Shown piece after piece: positions 25,725-32,897 of a stretch of DNA of 48,720 nt. Source of the stretch: Geodermatophilus chilensis (GTDB taxonomy: Bacteria; Actinomycetota; Actinomycetes; Mycobacteriales; Geodermatophilaceae); NCBI RefSeq assembly GCF_002802985.1, contig NZ_NVPT01000016.1:1-48720 (forward strand), given 5' to 3'. The notes beneath the pieces are model-generated. The model did not search any database and was not told the DNA's origin. It saw only the letters and a program-made list of their open reading frames with translations. Each line of letters starts with the position of its first letter. The first letter of the stretch is position 1. The position numbers and the translations under genes were made by a program.

Positions 25725-26437
25725 GATGCCGGGTCCAGTCGGGTGATCGCCATGCCGGCGTGCACGACCAGCAGGTCGTGCACCTCCACGGTCCCGACGA
25801 GGGCGAGATCCACGCGTTCGGCCCGCTGGCCGGCCCGGACCACTGCGGAGACGCCGTCCACCTCGATCACCTCGGCCAGCCGGCCCTCGTCGGAGCAGGT
25901 GGTGCAGACCGGCCCCTCGCAGGCGGCGTCCGGCTGCAGCAGCCCGGGGTGCTCGAGCCACACGTGCGCCAGTTCCCAGAGCAGGTGGTAGAGCAGGATG
26001 AAGCCCCCGTCGTGCTCCGCGGCCTCGTCGGGCAGCCACAGCACGTGGTCGGCGACCCCGGCGGCCGGCCGCTCGCCGCCGCCGATCCACACCGAGGTGA
26101 CCCCCCAGGCCGGCGTGCGGCGGACCAGGTCGAGCACGCCGGCCGAGCCGGCCGGTCCGATGGCCACCAGGACGTCACCCGGTCGTGCGTTGGCGCGGGC
26201 GGACGCCGTCAGGTCGTGCGGTGGCAGCGCCACCGCGGCCAGCGCCGGCTTGCCGACGATCACCGGATGGACGAACTCCACCGCGACGTGCTGGGCGTGG
26301 TGGGGCGACGCCGGGGAGGCGCACCACATGGTCCCTCCCGCGGCCAACCGCCGGGCCAGCACCCGCGATGCCGAGGCCAGGTCCTCGGCCAGACCCGGAG
26401 GCAGCCCCGTCCCTGCGGGCACGCGGGTGGTGGTCAC
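25721..26437 (-). CDS. SIS-like domain fused to a HypC domain
   Basis: A 238-aa protein in two parts. Residues ~15-160 look like a divergent SIS-type domain (HAQHVAVEFVHPVIVGKPALAAVAL, PGDVLVAIGPAGSAGVLDLVRR, VWIGGGERPAAGVADHVLWLPD). Residues ~173-238 are a HypC domain: GRLAEVIEVDGVSAVVRAG...VHDLLVVHAGMAITRLDP. In stand-alone HypC the iron ligand is the Cys right after the start Met. Here the domain is internal, and the nearest cysteines are C173, C178 and C181 (CEGPVCTTC). It is coupled by 4-bp overlaps to hypC upstream and the SIS gene downstream. A sugar-phosphate- or partner-binding HypC paralogue is inferred. Confidence 0.8.
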   Translation of the reverse strand: MTTTRVPAGTGLPPGLAEDLASASRVLARRLAAGGTMWCASPASPHHAQHVAVEFVHPVIVGKPALAAVALPPHDLTASARANARPGDVLVAIGPAGSAGVLDLVRRTPAWGVTSVWIGGGERPAAGVADHVLWLPDEAAEHDGGFILLYHLLWELAHVWLEHPGLLQPDAACEGPVCTTCSDEGRLAEVIEVDGVSAVVRAGQRAERVDLALVGTVEVHDLLVVHAGMAITRLDPAS

Positions 26438-26754
26438 GACCGGCTCGCCTGCGCTCCCGCCCGGTCGACGTCGAGCCCCTCGACGCGTGCCGAGTAGTCC
26501 GACAGCTCCTGCTCGTACATGTCACCGAGCCGCTTGAGGGCGTCGAGGGTCTCGCGTGCCTCGTCCTCGTCGATGCGCGCCATGGCGAAGCCGACGTGCA
26601 CGAGCACCCAGTCGCCGACCCGGGCGCCGTCCGGACCGTCGAGGCCGATCAGGGCCACCGAGACCTCCCGGCGGACACCGTCGACGTCCACCTTCGCCCG
26701 CAGCGCGGCGGGATCGCTGATCGCCACGATCTGGCCGGGAATGCCAAGGCACAT
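26434..26754 (-). CDS. hypC: HypC-family hydrogenase chaperone
   Basis: A 106-aa HypC starting MCLGIPGQIVAI, with the essential Cys2 that becomes the N-terminus after Met removal and binds the iron group and the large subunit. The OB-fold continues with AKVDVDGVRREVSVALI and VGDWVLVHVGFAMARIDEDEA. The C-terminal ~35 residues form a longer helical tail than the usual ~80-aa HypC. It is the first gene of the minus-strand hyp operon. The divergent promoter region to 26860 is only 105 bp long. Confidence 0.95.
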   Translation of the reverse strand: MCLGIPGQIVAISDPAALRAKVDVDGVRREVSVALIGLDGPDGARVGDWVLVHVGFAMARIDEDEARETLDALKRLGDMYEQELSDYSARVEGLDVDRAGAQASRS

Positions 26755-26776
26755 GGGTGAGCCCCCTGAGTGTCGG

Positions 26777-26790
26777 GTGACCTCCGTCAC
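26777..26790. promoter_or_regulatory. CRP/FNR-like palindrome in divergent hypC/ATPase promoter
   Basis: GTGACCTCCGTCAC is a perfect GTGA-N6-TCAC palindrome, the core of the CRP/GlxR/FNR-type site. It is central in the 105-bp region between hypC and the first CooC-like gene, so it could control both. Seen directly; the regulator is inferred. Confidence 0.5.
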
Positions 26791-26859
26791 TGTAGGGCGT
26801 GGACTAGATGTGCGGAACCAGTAGCGGAGGACGCGCGGTCCCCGCCTACAGTCCCGCCC

Positions 26860-27618
26860 ATGCGGGTGGCCTTCGTGGGCAAGGGCGGAGCCGGCAAGTC
26901 GTCGCTGGCCGGGACGTTCGCGCGCGTGCTCGCCGCCGCCGGCGAGCAGGTGCTGGTCCTGGACTCCGACCCCATGCCCGGCCTGGCGCTGTCCCTCGGT
27001 GTCCCCTCGGTCGACACCGGGCTGCCCGACGACGCGGTCGAGGAGTACCAGGAGGGCGGCCGCCGCCGGTACCGCCTGCGCTCCGGGCTGACCGGGCAGG
27101 GGGCCGTCGAGCAGTACGCCGTCGCAGGGCCGGACGGAGTGCGCTTCCTGCAGCTAGGCAAGGCGCGCGGCCCCCGGTGGGACAACAGCCGCCCGCACTG
27201 GGCCTTCCAGCGCGTGCTGGACGACCTGCCCGGGGACGACTGGAGCATCGTCGGCGACCTGCCCGGGGGCACCCGCCAGCCGTTCATGACCTGGGGGCGT
27301 TACGCACGGACGTACCTGGTGGTCGTCGAACCCACCCCGGCGTCCCTGCTCTCCGGGCGGCGCCTGGCCCGACTGGCCGCGAGCCGCGGCACACCGCAGG
27401 TCCTGGCGGTCGCCAACAAGATGCGGCAGCCCGACGATCCGGACCGGGTGGCGGCCGGGACCGGACTGGACGTCCTGGGCGCCGTTCCGTTCGACCCCGC
27501 CGTGGCCGAGGCCGACCGGCAGGGCCGGGCGCTCCTGGACGCCGAGCCCGCCGCGCCGGCCGTCGCCGCAGTACGGTCCCTCGTGGAGGCCCTGCGCAGC
27601 CGGGAGGCACCGTCGTGA
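26860..27618 (+). CDS. CooC/MinD-like ATPase without CxC motif (paralogue 1)
   Basis: A 252-aa deviant-Walker-A ATPase of the SIMIBI class. The P-loop is GKGGAGKSS (residues 7-15) with the signature lysine, followed by VLDSDPMPGLALSLG (switch-like) and LVVVEPTPASLLSGRRLARL. The family includes CooC, which loads nickel into CO dehydrogenase through a CxC motif. Here that motif is missing; the segment reads LGKARGPRWDNSRPHW. The start is an ATG following a TACAGT that could serve as a -10 box. It is coupled by 4 bases to paralogue 2. It may act as a non-metal partner in a heteromer, which is inference. Confidence 0.8.
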   Translation: MRVAFVGKGGAGKSSLAGTFARVLAAAGEQVLVLDSDPMPGLALSLGVPSVDTGLPDDAVEEYQEGGRRRYRLRSGLTGQGAVEQYAVAGPDGVRFLQLGKARGPRWDNSRPHWAFQRVLDDLPGDDWSIVGDLPGGTRQPFMTWGRYARTYLVVVEPTPASLLSGRRLARLAASRGTPQVLAVANKMRQPDDPDRVAAGTGLDVLGAVPFDPAVAEADRQGRALLDAEPAAPAVAAVRSLVEALRSREAPS

Positions 27619-28352
27619 AGATCGCTGTGGTCGGCAAGGGCGGGTCCGGGAAGACCACCACGGCGGCGGTCCTCGCCCGCACCTACGCCCGACGGGGGCA
27701 CGAGACCCTCGCTCTGGACTGCGACACCAACCCCAACCTCGGCATCTCGCTGGGCCTCGGCGAGGACGCGACCGAAGCCCTGGTCACCGTCCGCGACGCC
27801 CTCGACGCGGGTGAGGAGGAGCACGCGTCGAGCGCGGACGACCTGGTCGAGCGCTTCGGTGCGACCGCTCCCGACGGCGTCCGCCTCGCGGTCGTCTCGG
27901 CGATCCAGAACCCCGAACCGGGCTGCCCGTAGTGCGGCATCTCACCTGAGCAGTTGCTCGGGCAGCTGGAACGTCCCGGTCGCGCCGTCATCGCCGACTT
28001 CGAGGCCGGCCTCGGCACGGTGCTGCGGATGGACGGCCGGCCGGTCGACGTGGTCGTCGTGGTCGTCGAGCCCACGGCCAAGTCGCTGGAGGTCGGCCGC
28101 CGTGCGGCCGACGCCGTCCGCGAGGGCGGCCTGGGCCGCGTCGTGGTCACGGCCAACCGGGTCCGCGACGACGACGACGTCGCCCGGGTCCGCGCGGCCT
28201 TCCCAGGGCTCGACCCGGTCCTGGTGCCGGACGAGCCGGCGATCGTGGCCGCGGAACGGCGCGGCGAGGCGCCGCTGGACGCGGCTGCCGACTCCCCCGG
28301 GGTGCGGGCCCTGGTGCAGCTGGCCGAGAGCCTGCTCCCCGGCCGCGGCTGA
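27615..28352 (+). CDS. CooC-like ATPase interrupted by in-frame TAG at its Cys motif (paralogue 2)
   Basis: Reading starts at a GTG (VKIAVVGKGGSGKTTTAAVLA) with an intact deviant Walker A and LDCDTNPNLGISLGL. At 27930-27932 an amber codon falls between C104-P105 and the next Cys (EPGCP-stop-CGISPEQLLGQL). The same frame then continues through DFEAGLGTVLRM and VVVVVEPTAKSLEVGRRAADAV to a normal end at 28352. Without read-through the product is 105 aa, lacking half the fold. If the TAG codon were absent, the motif would be CPC, matching the CxC of paralogues 3 and 4. A nonsense mutation, a sequence error, or recoding are the options; the rest of the frame shows no decay. Confidence 0.7.
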
Positions 28353-28359
28353 GGTACAG

Positions 28360-29148
28360 CTAGCCGAGCCCGGCGGGGTCGGCGGCGTCGACGGCGTCGA
28401 GCACGTCGTCGAGCGCGGTTCGGACCGCCGGAGAGGGCGTCAGGGCGCCGGTCGTGCCGGCGCGGTCGGCCTGGGCGACCTGCTCCTCGTAGGGGAGGAC
28501 ACCGGCGACCGCCAGCCCCTCCTCCGCCAGCGCACCCCGGAGGTACTCCTCGTCCTCCGGGGTGCGCGCCTTGTTGCCCACGGCCAGCACCTGCGGGATC
28601 CCGAGCTCGGCCGCCAGTGCCGCCGTCCGCGCCGCCGTGAGCACGGACTTGCGAGTGGGTTCACAGACCACGAGCAGGAGGTCGGCGTGCGCCAGCGTCC
28701 CGCCGGACCGGCTCAGGTGCTCCAGCCCCGCCTCCATGTCCACCAGCGTCAGGTCGACGTCGGCGAGGGCGTCGGCGAGCAGGCTGCGAACCGTGGCGTG
28801 CCCACCACAGGTGCACCCGGCGCCCGCTTCGGCGACCCTGATCGCCGAGATCAACGTGGGCCCGGCCGGTGTCGGCCGTCCGTACTGCTCGACCAGGTCC
28901 GCCGCCGCGAGGCCTCCTCCTCTGCCGACCACGACGCTGCGCGGCAGGACCGGAACGGCCTCGGTCTCGGCCAGCGACAGTCCGAGGGACAGTCCCAGGT
29001 TGGGGTTGGAGTCGGTGTCGACGGCCACGACCGTGCGGCCACGTTCGGACCAGGCCCGGGCCAGCAGGCCGGCGATGGTCGTCTTGCCGACTCCGCCCTT
29101 CCCCACCACGCCGACCTTGAGGGCGGTCGGACGTGCCACGGTCCTCAT
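28360..29148 (-). CDS. CooC-like ATPase with CxC motif (paralogue 3)
   Basis: A 262-aa ATPase. The deviant Walker A is GKGGVGKTT (from residue 16), and VDTDSNPNLGLSLGL follows. The metal-type motif C112-T-C114 is in AGAGCTCGGHATVRSLL. Walker-B-like LTLVDMEAGLEHLSR and LVVCEPTRKSVLTA are also present. Position and spacing match CooC, in which a dimer binds one Ni(II) through two CxC motifs and inserts it on ATP hydrolysis. The gene faces paralogue 2, with 7 bases between their stops. Its promoter lies in the region shared with the NfuA-like gene, where a candidate operator palindrome occurs. Confidence 0.88.
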   Translation of the reverse strand: MRTVARPTALKVGVVGKGGVGKTTIAGLLARAWSERGRTVVAVDTDSNPNLGLSLGLSLAETEAVPVLPRSVVVGRGGGLAAADLVEQYGRPTPAGPTLISAIRVAEAGAGCTCGGHATVRSLLADALADVDLTLVDMEAGLEHLSRSGGTLAHADLLLVVCEPTRKSVLTAARTAALAAELGIPQVLAVGNKARTPEDEEYLRGALAEEGLAVAGVLPYEEQVAQADRAGTTGALTPSPAVRTALDDVLDAVDAADPAGLG

Positions 29149-29173
29149 CGCGTCCTCCTCGCGGCATGCAGTC

Positions 29174-29196
29174 GGTAGTGGTGCAGGTCACCTACC
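29174..29196. promoter_or_regulatory. Candidate island operator, copy A
   Basis: A 23-bp imperfect palindrome with outer arms GGTAG/CTACC and a 13-bp centre. Its minus strand begins GGTAGGTG. The same layout recurs at 39142-39164 and, more weakly, at 32323-32345. It sits between paralogue 3 (start 29148) and the NfuA-like gene (start 29273). Confidence 0.5.
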
Positions 29197-29272
29197 AGGG
29201 GCAGACTGCCACCACGCTGCCGAACCGTCGACAGGCAGGAGGGCTGCACGGTGACCAGGGTGCGGACCGCTC

Positions 29273-29821
29273 GTGGCTGAGGAGACCCCGACGGACCGGA
29301 CGCTGGCCGAACTCGGGCCGCTGCTCGACCGGCTCGAGGACTTGCTGTGCGAGGTGGACGAGTTCGACGACGCGGCACGGAGCCGGGTGTTCGAGCTGCT
29401 CGACGGCGTCGATGCGCTCCACCGGCTGGCGGTGACCCGGCTGGCCGATGCGCTCGGCGCGGACACCGACAGGCTGCGGTCGAGCGATCCAGCGGTCGCC
29501 TGGCTGTTCGAGGCCTACGGCGTGGGTGTCGACGACGTCGCGGCCGCCTCGGCGGCGCTCGACCCGGTCCGCCCGTACATCACCGAGCACGGCGGGGACG
29601 TCGAGGTGCTCGCCGTTCAGCGCGGGGTGGTCCGCGTGCGGCTGAGCGGCACCTGCTCGGGCTGCACCTCGGCCGCCCAGACCCTCCGGTACGGGGTGGA
29701 GGACGCCCTGCGGGAGAACCTGCCCGGCTTCGTCGCGATGGAGGTCGCACCCGACAGCGGCGCCGCCCCCCACCCGCCGCCCGGCCCGGTGCTGCTGCAG
29801 ATCCAGCCGCGACCGGCGTGA
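29273..29821 (+). CDS. NifU/NfuA-like Fe-S scaffold protein
   Basis: A 182-aa protein. Residues 1-95 are acidic and helical, unlike other NfuA N-domains, with LGPLLDRLEDLLCEVDEFD. Residues ~98-160 form the NifU C-terminal domain: VRPYITEHGGDVEVLAVQRGVVRVRLSGTCSGCTSAAQTLRYGVEDALRE, with cluster ligands C128 and C131. Such proteins carry and deliver [4Fe-4S] clusters. Beside a hydrogenase small subunit needing three clusters, a delivery role is reasonable. The GTG at 29273 is the start. NifU-like genes are known neighbours of actinobacterial uptake hydrogenases. Confidence 0.88.
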   Translation: MAEETPTDRTLAELGPLLDRLEDLLCEVDEFDDAARSRVFELLDGVDALHRLAVTRLADALGADTDRLRSSDPAVAWLFEAYGVGVDDVAAASAALDPVRPYITEHGGDVEVLAVQRGVVRVRLSGTCSGCTSAAQTLRYGVEDALRENLPGFVAMEVAPDSGAAPHPPPGPVLLQIQPRPA

Positions 29822-29831
29822 CCGTGGCTCG

Positions 29832-30326
29832 TCAGCCTCCGCTCACGACGTGCTCCGCCAGCAGCCGGCCGACCTCCGCAACGGCCACGTCCACGGCTCG
29901 CGCGGTGGCCGCGGACAGCCCCTGCCCGACCCGGTCGGTGTCGGTTGTCTGCACGCCCACCACGAGCGTGGTCTCCGGCAGCACGCCGAGGGCCCGCGCC
30001 ACCATCAGCGCTTTCTCCGGGGTCGCCAGGTGCATGTCCGCCAGTTCGTCGCGCCGCCGGTCGGGCGACAGGGCCGCGACGTCTAGCACGTCCGGGCGCT
30101 GGACCACCACCGTGCCAGCCGGCCGGCCGAGGTCGACGGCATCGACCACGATCAGCACCTCGGCCCCCGGCATCAGCTCCTGCACCAGGTGGATGCCCCC
30201 GATGCCGACCTCGAGCACGCTGACCCCGGCGGGCAGGCCCACCGCCAGGAGGCGTTCGGCCACCGCACTGCCGAACCCGTCGTCCCCCCGCAGCACGTTG
30301 CCGAAGCAGGCGACGATCGCGGCCAC
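29832..30326 (-). CDS. Hydrogenase maturation protease (HyaD/HybD/HoxM family)
   Basis: A 164-aa nickel-dependent endopeptidase that removes the C-terminal tail of the large subunit after nickel insertion. From the GTG at 30326 it reads VAAIVACFGNVLRGDDGFGSAVAERLL. The metal-ligand positions of HybD (Glu16, Asp62, His93) correspond to D16 in GDDGFG, D62 in VVDAVD and H99 in ADMHLATPEKAL. An upstream ATG at 30347 exists, but its codon would overlap the divergent TPR start by two bases. This is the catalytically complete protease of the island. Confidence 0.9.
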   Translation of the reverse strand: MAAIVACFGNVLRGDDGFGSAVAERLLAVGLPAGVSVLEVGIGGIHLVQELMPGAEVLIVVDAVDLGRPAGTVVVQRPDVLDVAALSPDRRRDELADMHLATPEKALMVARALGVLPETTLVVGVQTTDTDRVGQGLSAATARAVDVAVAEVGRLLAEHVVSGG

Positions 30327-30345
30327 GGCAGCAGGGTAGGCGGCC

Positions 30346-31584
30346 ATGACGGCAGCCCAGCCGGATCCGCTCGCCGCACGGCTCGACCGCTATCCGGTCA
30401 CCCGGTATCCGGTACAGCACGCCACGACGCAGTTCCACCTCGGTGCCTCGCGGCTGGCGGCCGGGGACCCGACCGCCGCCCTCGATGCGCTGACCGTGGC
30501 CCGGCGCGTCTTCGGCGAGGCGAGCCTGCGCCTGGAGGAGGCCAAGGCCACCACCATGCTCGGCATCGCGCTGCGGGAGTCCGGCCGGCCGGCGGAGGCC
30601 GCGACGGCGTTCCGCGCGGCGGCGGAGTCGTTCGCGGAGCTGGGCCAGCCGGTCGAGCAGGCCGCAGCCTCCTACAATCTGGGGCTGGTCCTGCGCGACG
30701 GTGGGGACGTCGCCGCAGCCCAGGCCGCCTGGTCGACCGCGCGGGAGGCCTTCCGCGCCAGCGGGCAGCCGGCCCAGGCGGCGGCCTGCGCCCGCGAGCA
30801 CGGCGCGTGTCTGCTCACGGCCGGCGACCCCGAGGCCGCGCAACCGCTGCTCGAGGAGGCGGCCGTCCTCGCCGAGCGGGCGGGCGACCTGCCTGGGCTC
30901 GGAGCCGCTCTCAACGCGCTGGGGCTGGCGTTGCTGGCGACTGACCGGCCCGCCGAGGCCGCGGAGACGTTCCGCCGGGCGCTCGGCGCCTCCCCCCGCA
31001 CGGTCCGCCCGGCCGAGTACGCCATGGCCAAGGCCAACCTGGCGCTGGCCGCTGCTCGCGCCGGGCAGGACGCGCGTGCCCGGCTCGCCGCCCGGCAGTC
31101 GCTGGCCGTGCCCGCGGCCGCCGCACCCGTCCGGGCCCAGGCCCGCCAGGTGCTGGCCCAGCTGCCGCCCCCACCGGGGAACGACCTGCTGGACGTGCTC
31201 GACGAGGAGCCGCCCGACCGGTGGACCGCCACGGTCCGCGAGGAGGTGCTGCGACTGGTCGAGGCACCGGCTCCCGAGCGTCGAGCCGCCGTGGCCGGCT
31301 TCCTCGAGGGTGCGCTCGCCCGTCCGGGGACGGCTCACGCGCTGGTCCAGAGCTTCCTGCACGTGCTCCTCGAGCTCCCGCCGTCGGGGTACGACCCGAT
31401 GGTGCAGGCCGTGGTCGGAGCCGCGGTCGCCGGTGGGCCCGAGGCCTCGCCGCGGAACCGCGACGCGCTGCGCCGGGTGATGCGCTCGGCCATGGCCAGG
31501 TTCCCCGTCCCGCAGTGGGACCGGCTCGCCGCGAGCTTCGACGCGGTGGCGGCCGAGAGCGGTGCGCCGCTCGGTTGGCGATGA
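30346..31584 (+). CDS. TPR-repeat protein of the hydrogenase island
   Basis: A 412-aa soluble protein. Residues ~25-265 hold about six tetratricopeptide repeats (for example QFHLGASRLAAGDPTAALDALTVARRVF, TMLGIALRESGRPAEAATAFRAAAESF, AALNALGLALLATDRPAEAAETFRRAL), forming a superhelix for protein binding. Residues ~285-412 are a separate helical domain (RWTATVREEVLRLVEAPAPERRAAVAGFLEG, DALRRVMRSAMARFPVPQWDRL). No signal peptide. Its stop overlaps the next start (ATGA), so it is coupled to the biotin-ligase-like gene. An assembly-scaffold role is inferred from fold and position. Confidence 0.8.
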   Translation: MTAAQPDPLAARLDRYPVTRYPVQHATTQFHLGASRLAAGDPTAALDALTVARRVFGEASLRLEEAKATTMLGIALRESGRPAEAATAFRAAAESFAELGQPVEQAAASYNLGLVLRDGGDVAAAQAAWSTAREAFRASGQPAQAAACAREHGACLLTAGDPEAAQPLLEEAAVLAERAGDLPGLGAALNALGLALLATDRPAEAAETFRRALGASPRTVRPAEYAMAKANLALAAARAGQDARARLAARQSLAVPAAAAPVRAQARQVLAQLPPPPGNDLLDVLDEEPPDRWTATVREEVLRLVEAPAPERRAAVAGFLEGALARPGTAHALVQSFLHVLLELPPSGYDPMVQAVVGAAVAGGPEASPRNRDALRRVMRSAMARFPVPQWDRLAASFDAVAAESGAPLGWR

Positions 31585-32327
31585 GCGCAGACCTGGCCGC
31601 CGAGGAACTGACGCGCCTGCTCGGCACGCGCCCGTTCCGCTCCTACCCGGCGCTGCTGTTCACCGAGCCGGCGGCGATGGCCTGGGCCCGAACCGGAGCA
31701 CCGGCCGGTGCGGTGGTCGTCGCCGACTACCAGGCCTCGCCGCGGGGCCGTGGCGGCTGGCCGTGGCAGGTGCGTCCCGGGCACGGACTCGGTTTCTCCC
31801 TGGTCCTGCGCCCGGACCTGCCGCCGGAACGGGAGGGCTGGCTCTACGTCGTCGCCTCCGTCGCACTGGCCGACGAACTGGGCGACGTCCGGTTCGCGTG
31901 GCCGGACACCGTCACAGCTCCGGACGGCGGCACCGTTCTCGTTCGGCTCGGCGCCTTCGTGCAACTGGGGCCGCAGCGCACCGAGTGGGCGGTGGCCACG
32001 GTGCTCGTCGAGGACGCCGCCCCACCGCGAGGCCGGCTGCTCGCCCGGCTCGCCGCGGCCGTCGAGCAACGACTGACCCAACCGCCCGCCGCGGTGCTCG
32101 AGGCCTACGCGCCGCGGTGCCTGACCCTCGGCCGGTTCGTCCGGGCGCGCATGATCCCGCTGGGACCGGGCGGACCCGCGGTCGTCGGTGAGGCGGTCGA
32201 CGTCCTTGCCGACGGTGCCCTGGTCCTGCGCACGGCCCGGGGCAACCGCGTCGCCGTCCGCCCACCCAACCTCGGCCTGCTCGAACCGGCCGAACCGCCC
32301 GACGAGGGGAAGCAGGAGGGCATGTAG
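31581..32327 (+). CDS. Biotin-protein-ligase-fold protein lacking the usual active-site lysine
   Basis: A 248-aa protein resembling the catalytic and C-terminal domains of biotin protein ligases. The biotin-loop counterpart is ASPRGRGGWPWQVRPGHGLGFSLVLRP (residues 52-78; ligases have GRGRxGRxW...GxGLYxS). The second landmark, KWPND in ligases, reads FAWPDT (105-110), with Ala for the lysine and Asp for Asn. A small C-terminal SH3-like domain follows (VVGEAVDVLADGALVLRTARGN). It has no DNA-binding domain and no biotin acceptor nearby. It is coupled to the TPR gene. It may bind a ligand or modify a partner differently; the family call is by motif pattern only. Confidence 0.65.
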   Translation: MSADLAAEELTRLLGTRPFRSYPALLFTEPAAMAWARTGAPAGAVVVADYQASPRGRGGWPWQVRPGHGLGFSLVLRPDLPPEREGWLYVVASVALADELGDVRFAWPDTVTAPDGGTVLVRLGAFVQLGPQRTEWAVATVLVEDAAPPRGRLLARLAAAVEQRLTQPPAAVLEAYAPRCLTLGRFVRARMIPLGPGGPAVVGEAVDVLADGALVLRTARGNRVAVRPPNLGLLEPAEPPDEGKQEGM

Positions 32328-32345
32328 GTGTTCCTGACATGTAGT
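32323..32345. promoter_or_regulatory. Candidate island operator, copy C (weaker)
   Basis: Begins TGTAGGTG and matches copies A and B at GTAGGTG-N2-C-N3-AC-N3-TA, but its second arm is degenerate. It overlaps the stop codon of the biotin-ligase-like gene and precedes the first small membrane protein by about 14 bases, so it could be an internal control point or chance. Confidence 0.3.
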
Positions 32346-32358
32346 AGCGTCCGGCCGC

Positions 32359-32643
32359 GTGATGCTGGTCACACCAGGCGCCTCGGCACCGTCGGTCCGG
32401 TCCGCGCTCAGCAGCGCCTCCGTGCGATGGAAGGTCGGCTGGTGCGTGGGCGGAGCGGTCGTGGTCGTCAGCGCCGGGCTGCTGCTGACGATCATCGGGT
32501 ACGCCCGGCGCATCGCGCGGCAGGCCGACGAGATCACCGCAGCGCTCGAAGCGGCCCGCGCCAACACCGCCCCCCTGTTCGACCTCGTGCGCACCAACGG
32601 TCACCTCGATCGCATCGCCGCGCCGTCGCAGGAGCGTCGGTGA
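32359..32643 (+). CDS. Mini membrane-anchored coiled-coil protein 1 of 4
   Basis: A 94-aa protein. After ~26 polar residues comes one membrane helix (VGWCVGGAVVVVSAGLLLTIIGYA), then a charged amphipathic helix RRIARQADEITAALEAARANTAPLFDLV. The block with NT followed by hydrophobics recurs in the next three proteins. GTG 32359 or ATG 32362 are both possible starts. Its stop overlaps the next start by four bases. The fold predicts a membrane-tethered bundle in the cytoplasm. No known family recognised. Confidence 0.75.
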   Translation: MMLVTPGASAPSVRSALSSASVRWKVGWCVGGAVVVVSAGLLLTIIGYARRIARQADEITAALEAARANTAPLFDLVRTNGHLDRIAAPSQERR

Positions 32644-32897
32644 GGCGCGCCGAGCGCCTGGCCGCCGTCGTCGGGCTGGGTGCGGGGGCCGCGGTCGTGG
32701 GCGTGGCCGGTCTGCTGTTGCACCGCACGCTGGCCGTGGCCCAGGAGATCGGGCGGTACGCCGGGGACATCGCGACGGCGGCCTCGGCGCTGCGCGACAA
32801 CACCGACCTGGCGGGGCACCTGACGACCCTGGGGGCGGGGGCGGCCCGTCTCCGTGCTGCCGCGGACGGTTCACCGGCGGAGGGGGCGGTTCGATGA
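32640..32897 (+). CDS. Mini membrane-anchored coiled-coil protein 2 of 4
   Basis: An 85-aa protein starting at a GTG (VRRAERLAAVVGLG). The membrane helix is at residues ~7-27, then TLAVAQEIGRYAGDIATAASALRDNTDLAGHL, a helix with heptad-like hydrophobics and the shared NT motif. The C-terminus is short and polar. The basic start places the N-terminus inside, so the orientation of the helix after the membrane needs testing. Both ends overlap neighbours by four bases. Confidence 0.75.
   Translation: MRRAERLAAVVGLGAGAAVVGVAGLLLHRTLAVAQEIGRYAGDIATAASALRDNTDLAGHLTTLGAGAARLRAAADGSPAEGAVR

Noticed and set aside
27930-27932. TAG as pyrrolysine or a genome-wide amber reassignment
   Set aside because: No pyl gene is seen, and TAG ends several normal genes in the window (for example 16429-16431 and 32325-32327). 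A nonsense change or error is simpler.
26860-29148. The ATPase trio as a ParA-type plasmid partition or MinD system
   Set aside because: There is no ParB, parS-like repeats or MinC/MinE nearby. Two of the four island paralogues have CooC-type CxC, and all lie in the hydrogenase island.
29832-30347. Longer protease from the ATG at 30347
   Set aside because: The extra residues MAAYPAA are not needed for the family N-terminus, and the start codon would overlap the divergent TPR start. The GTG at 30326 is preferred.
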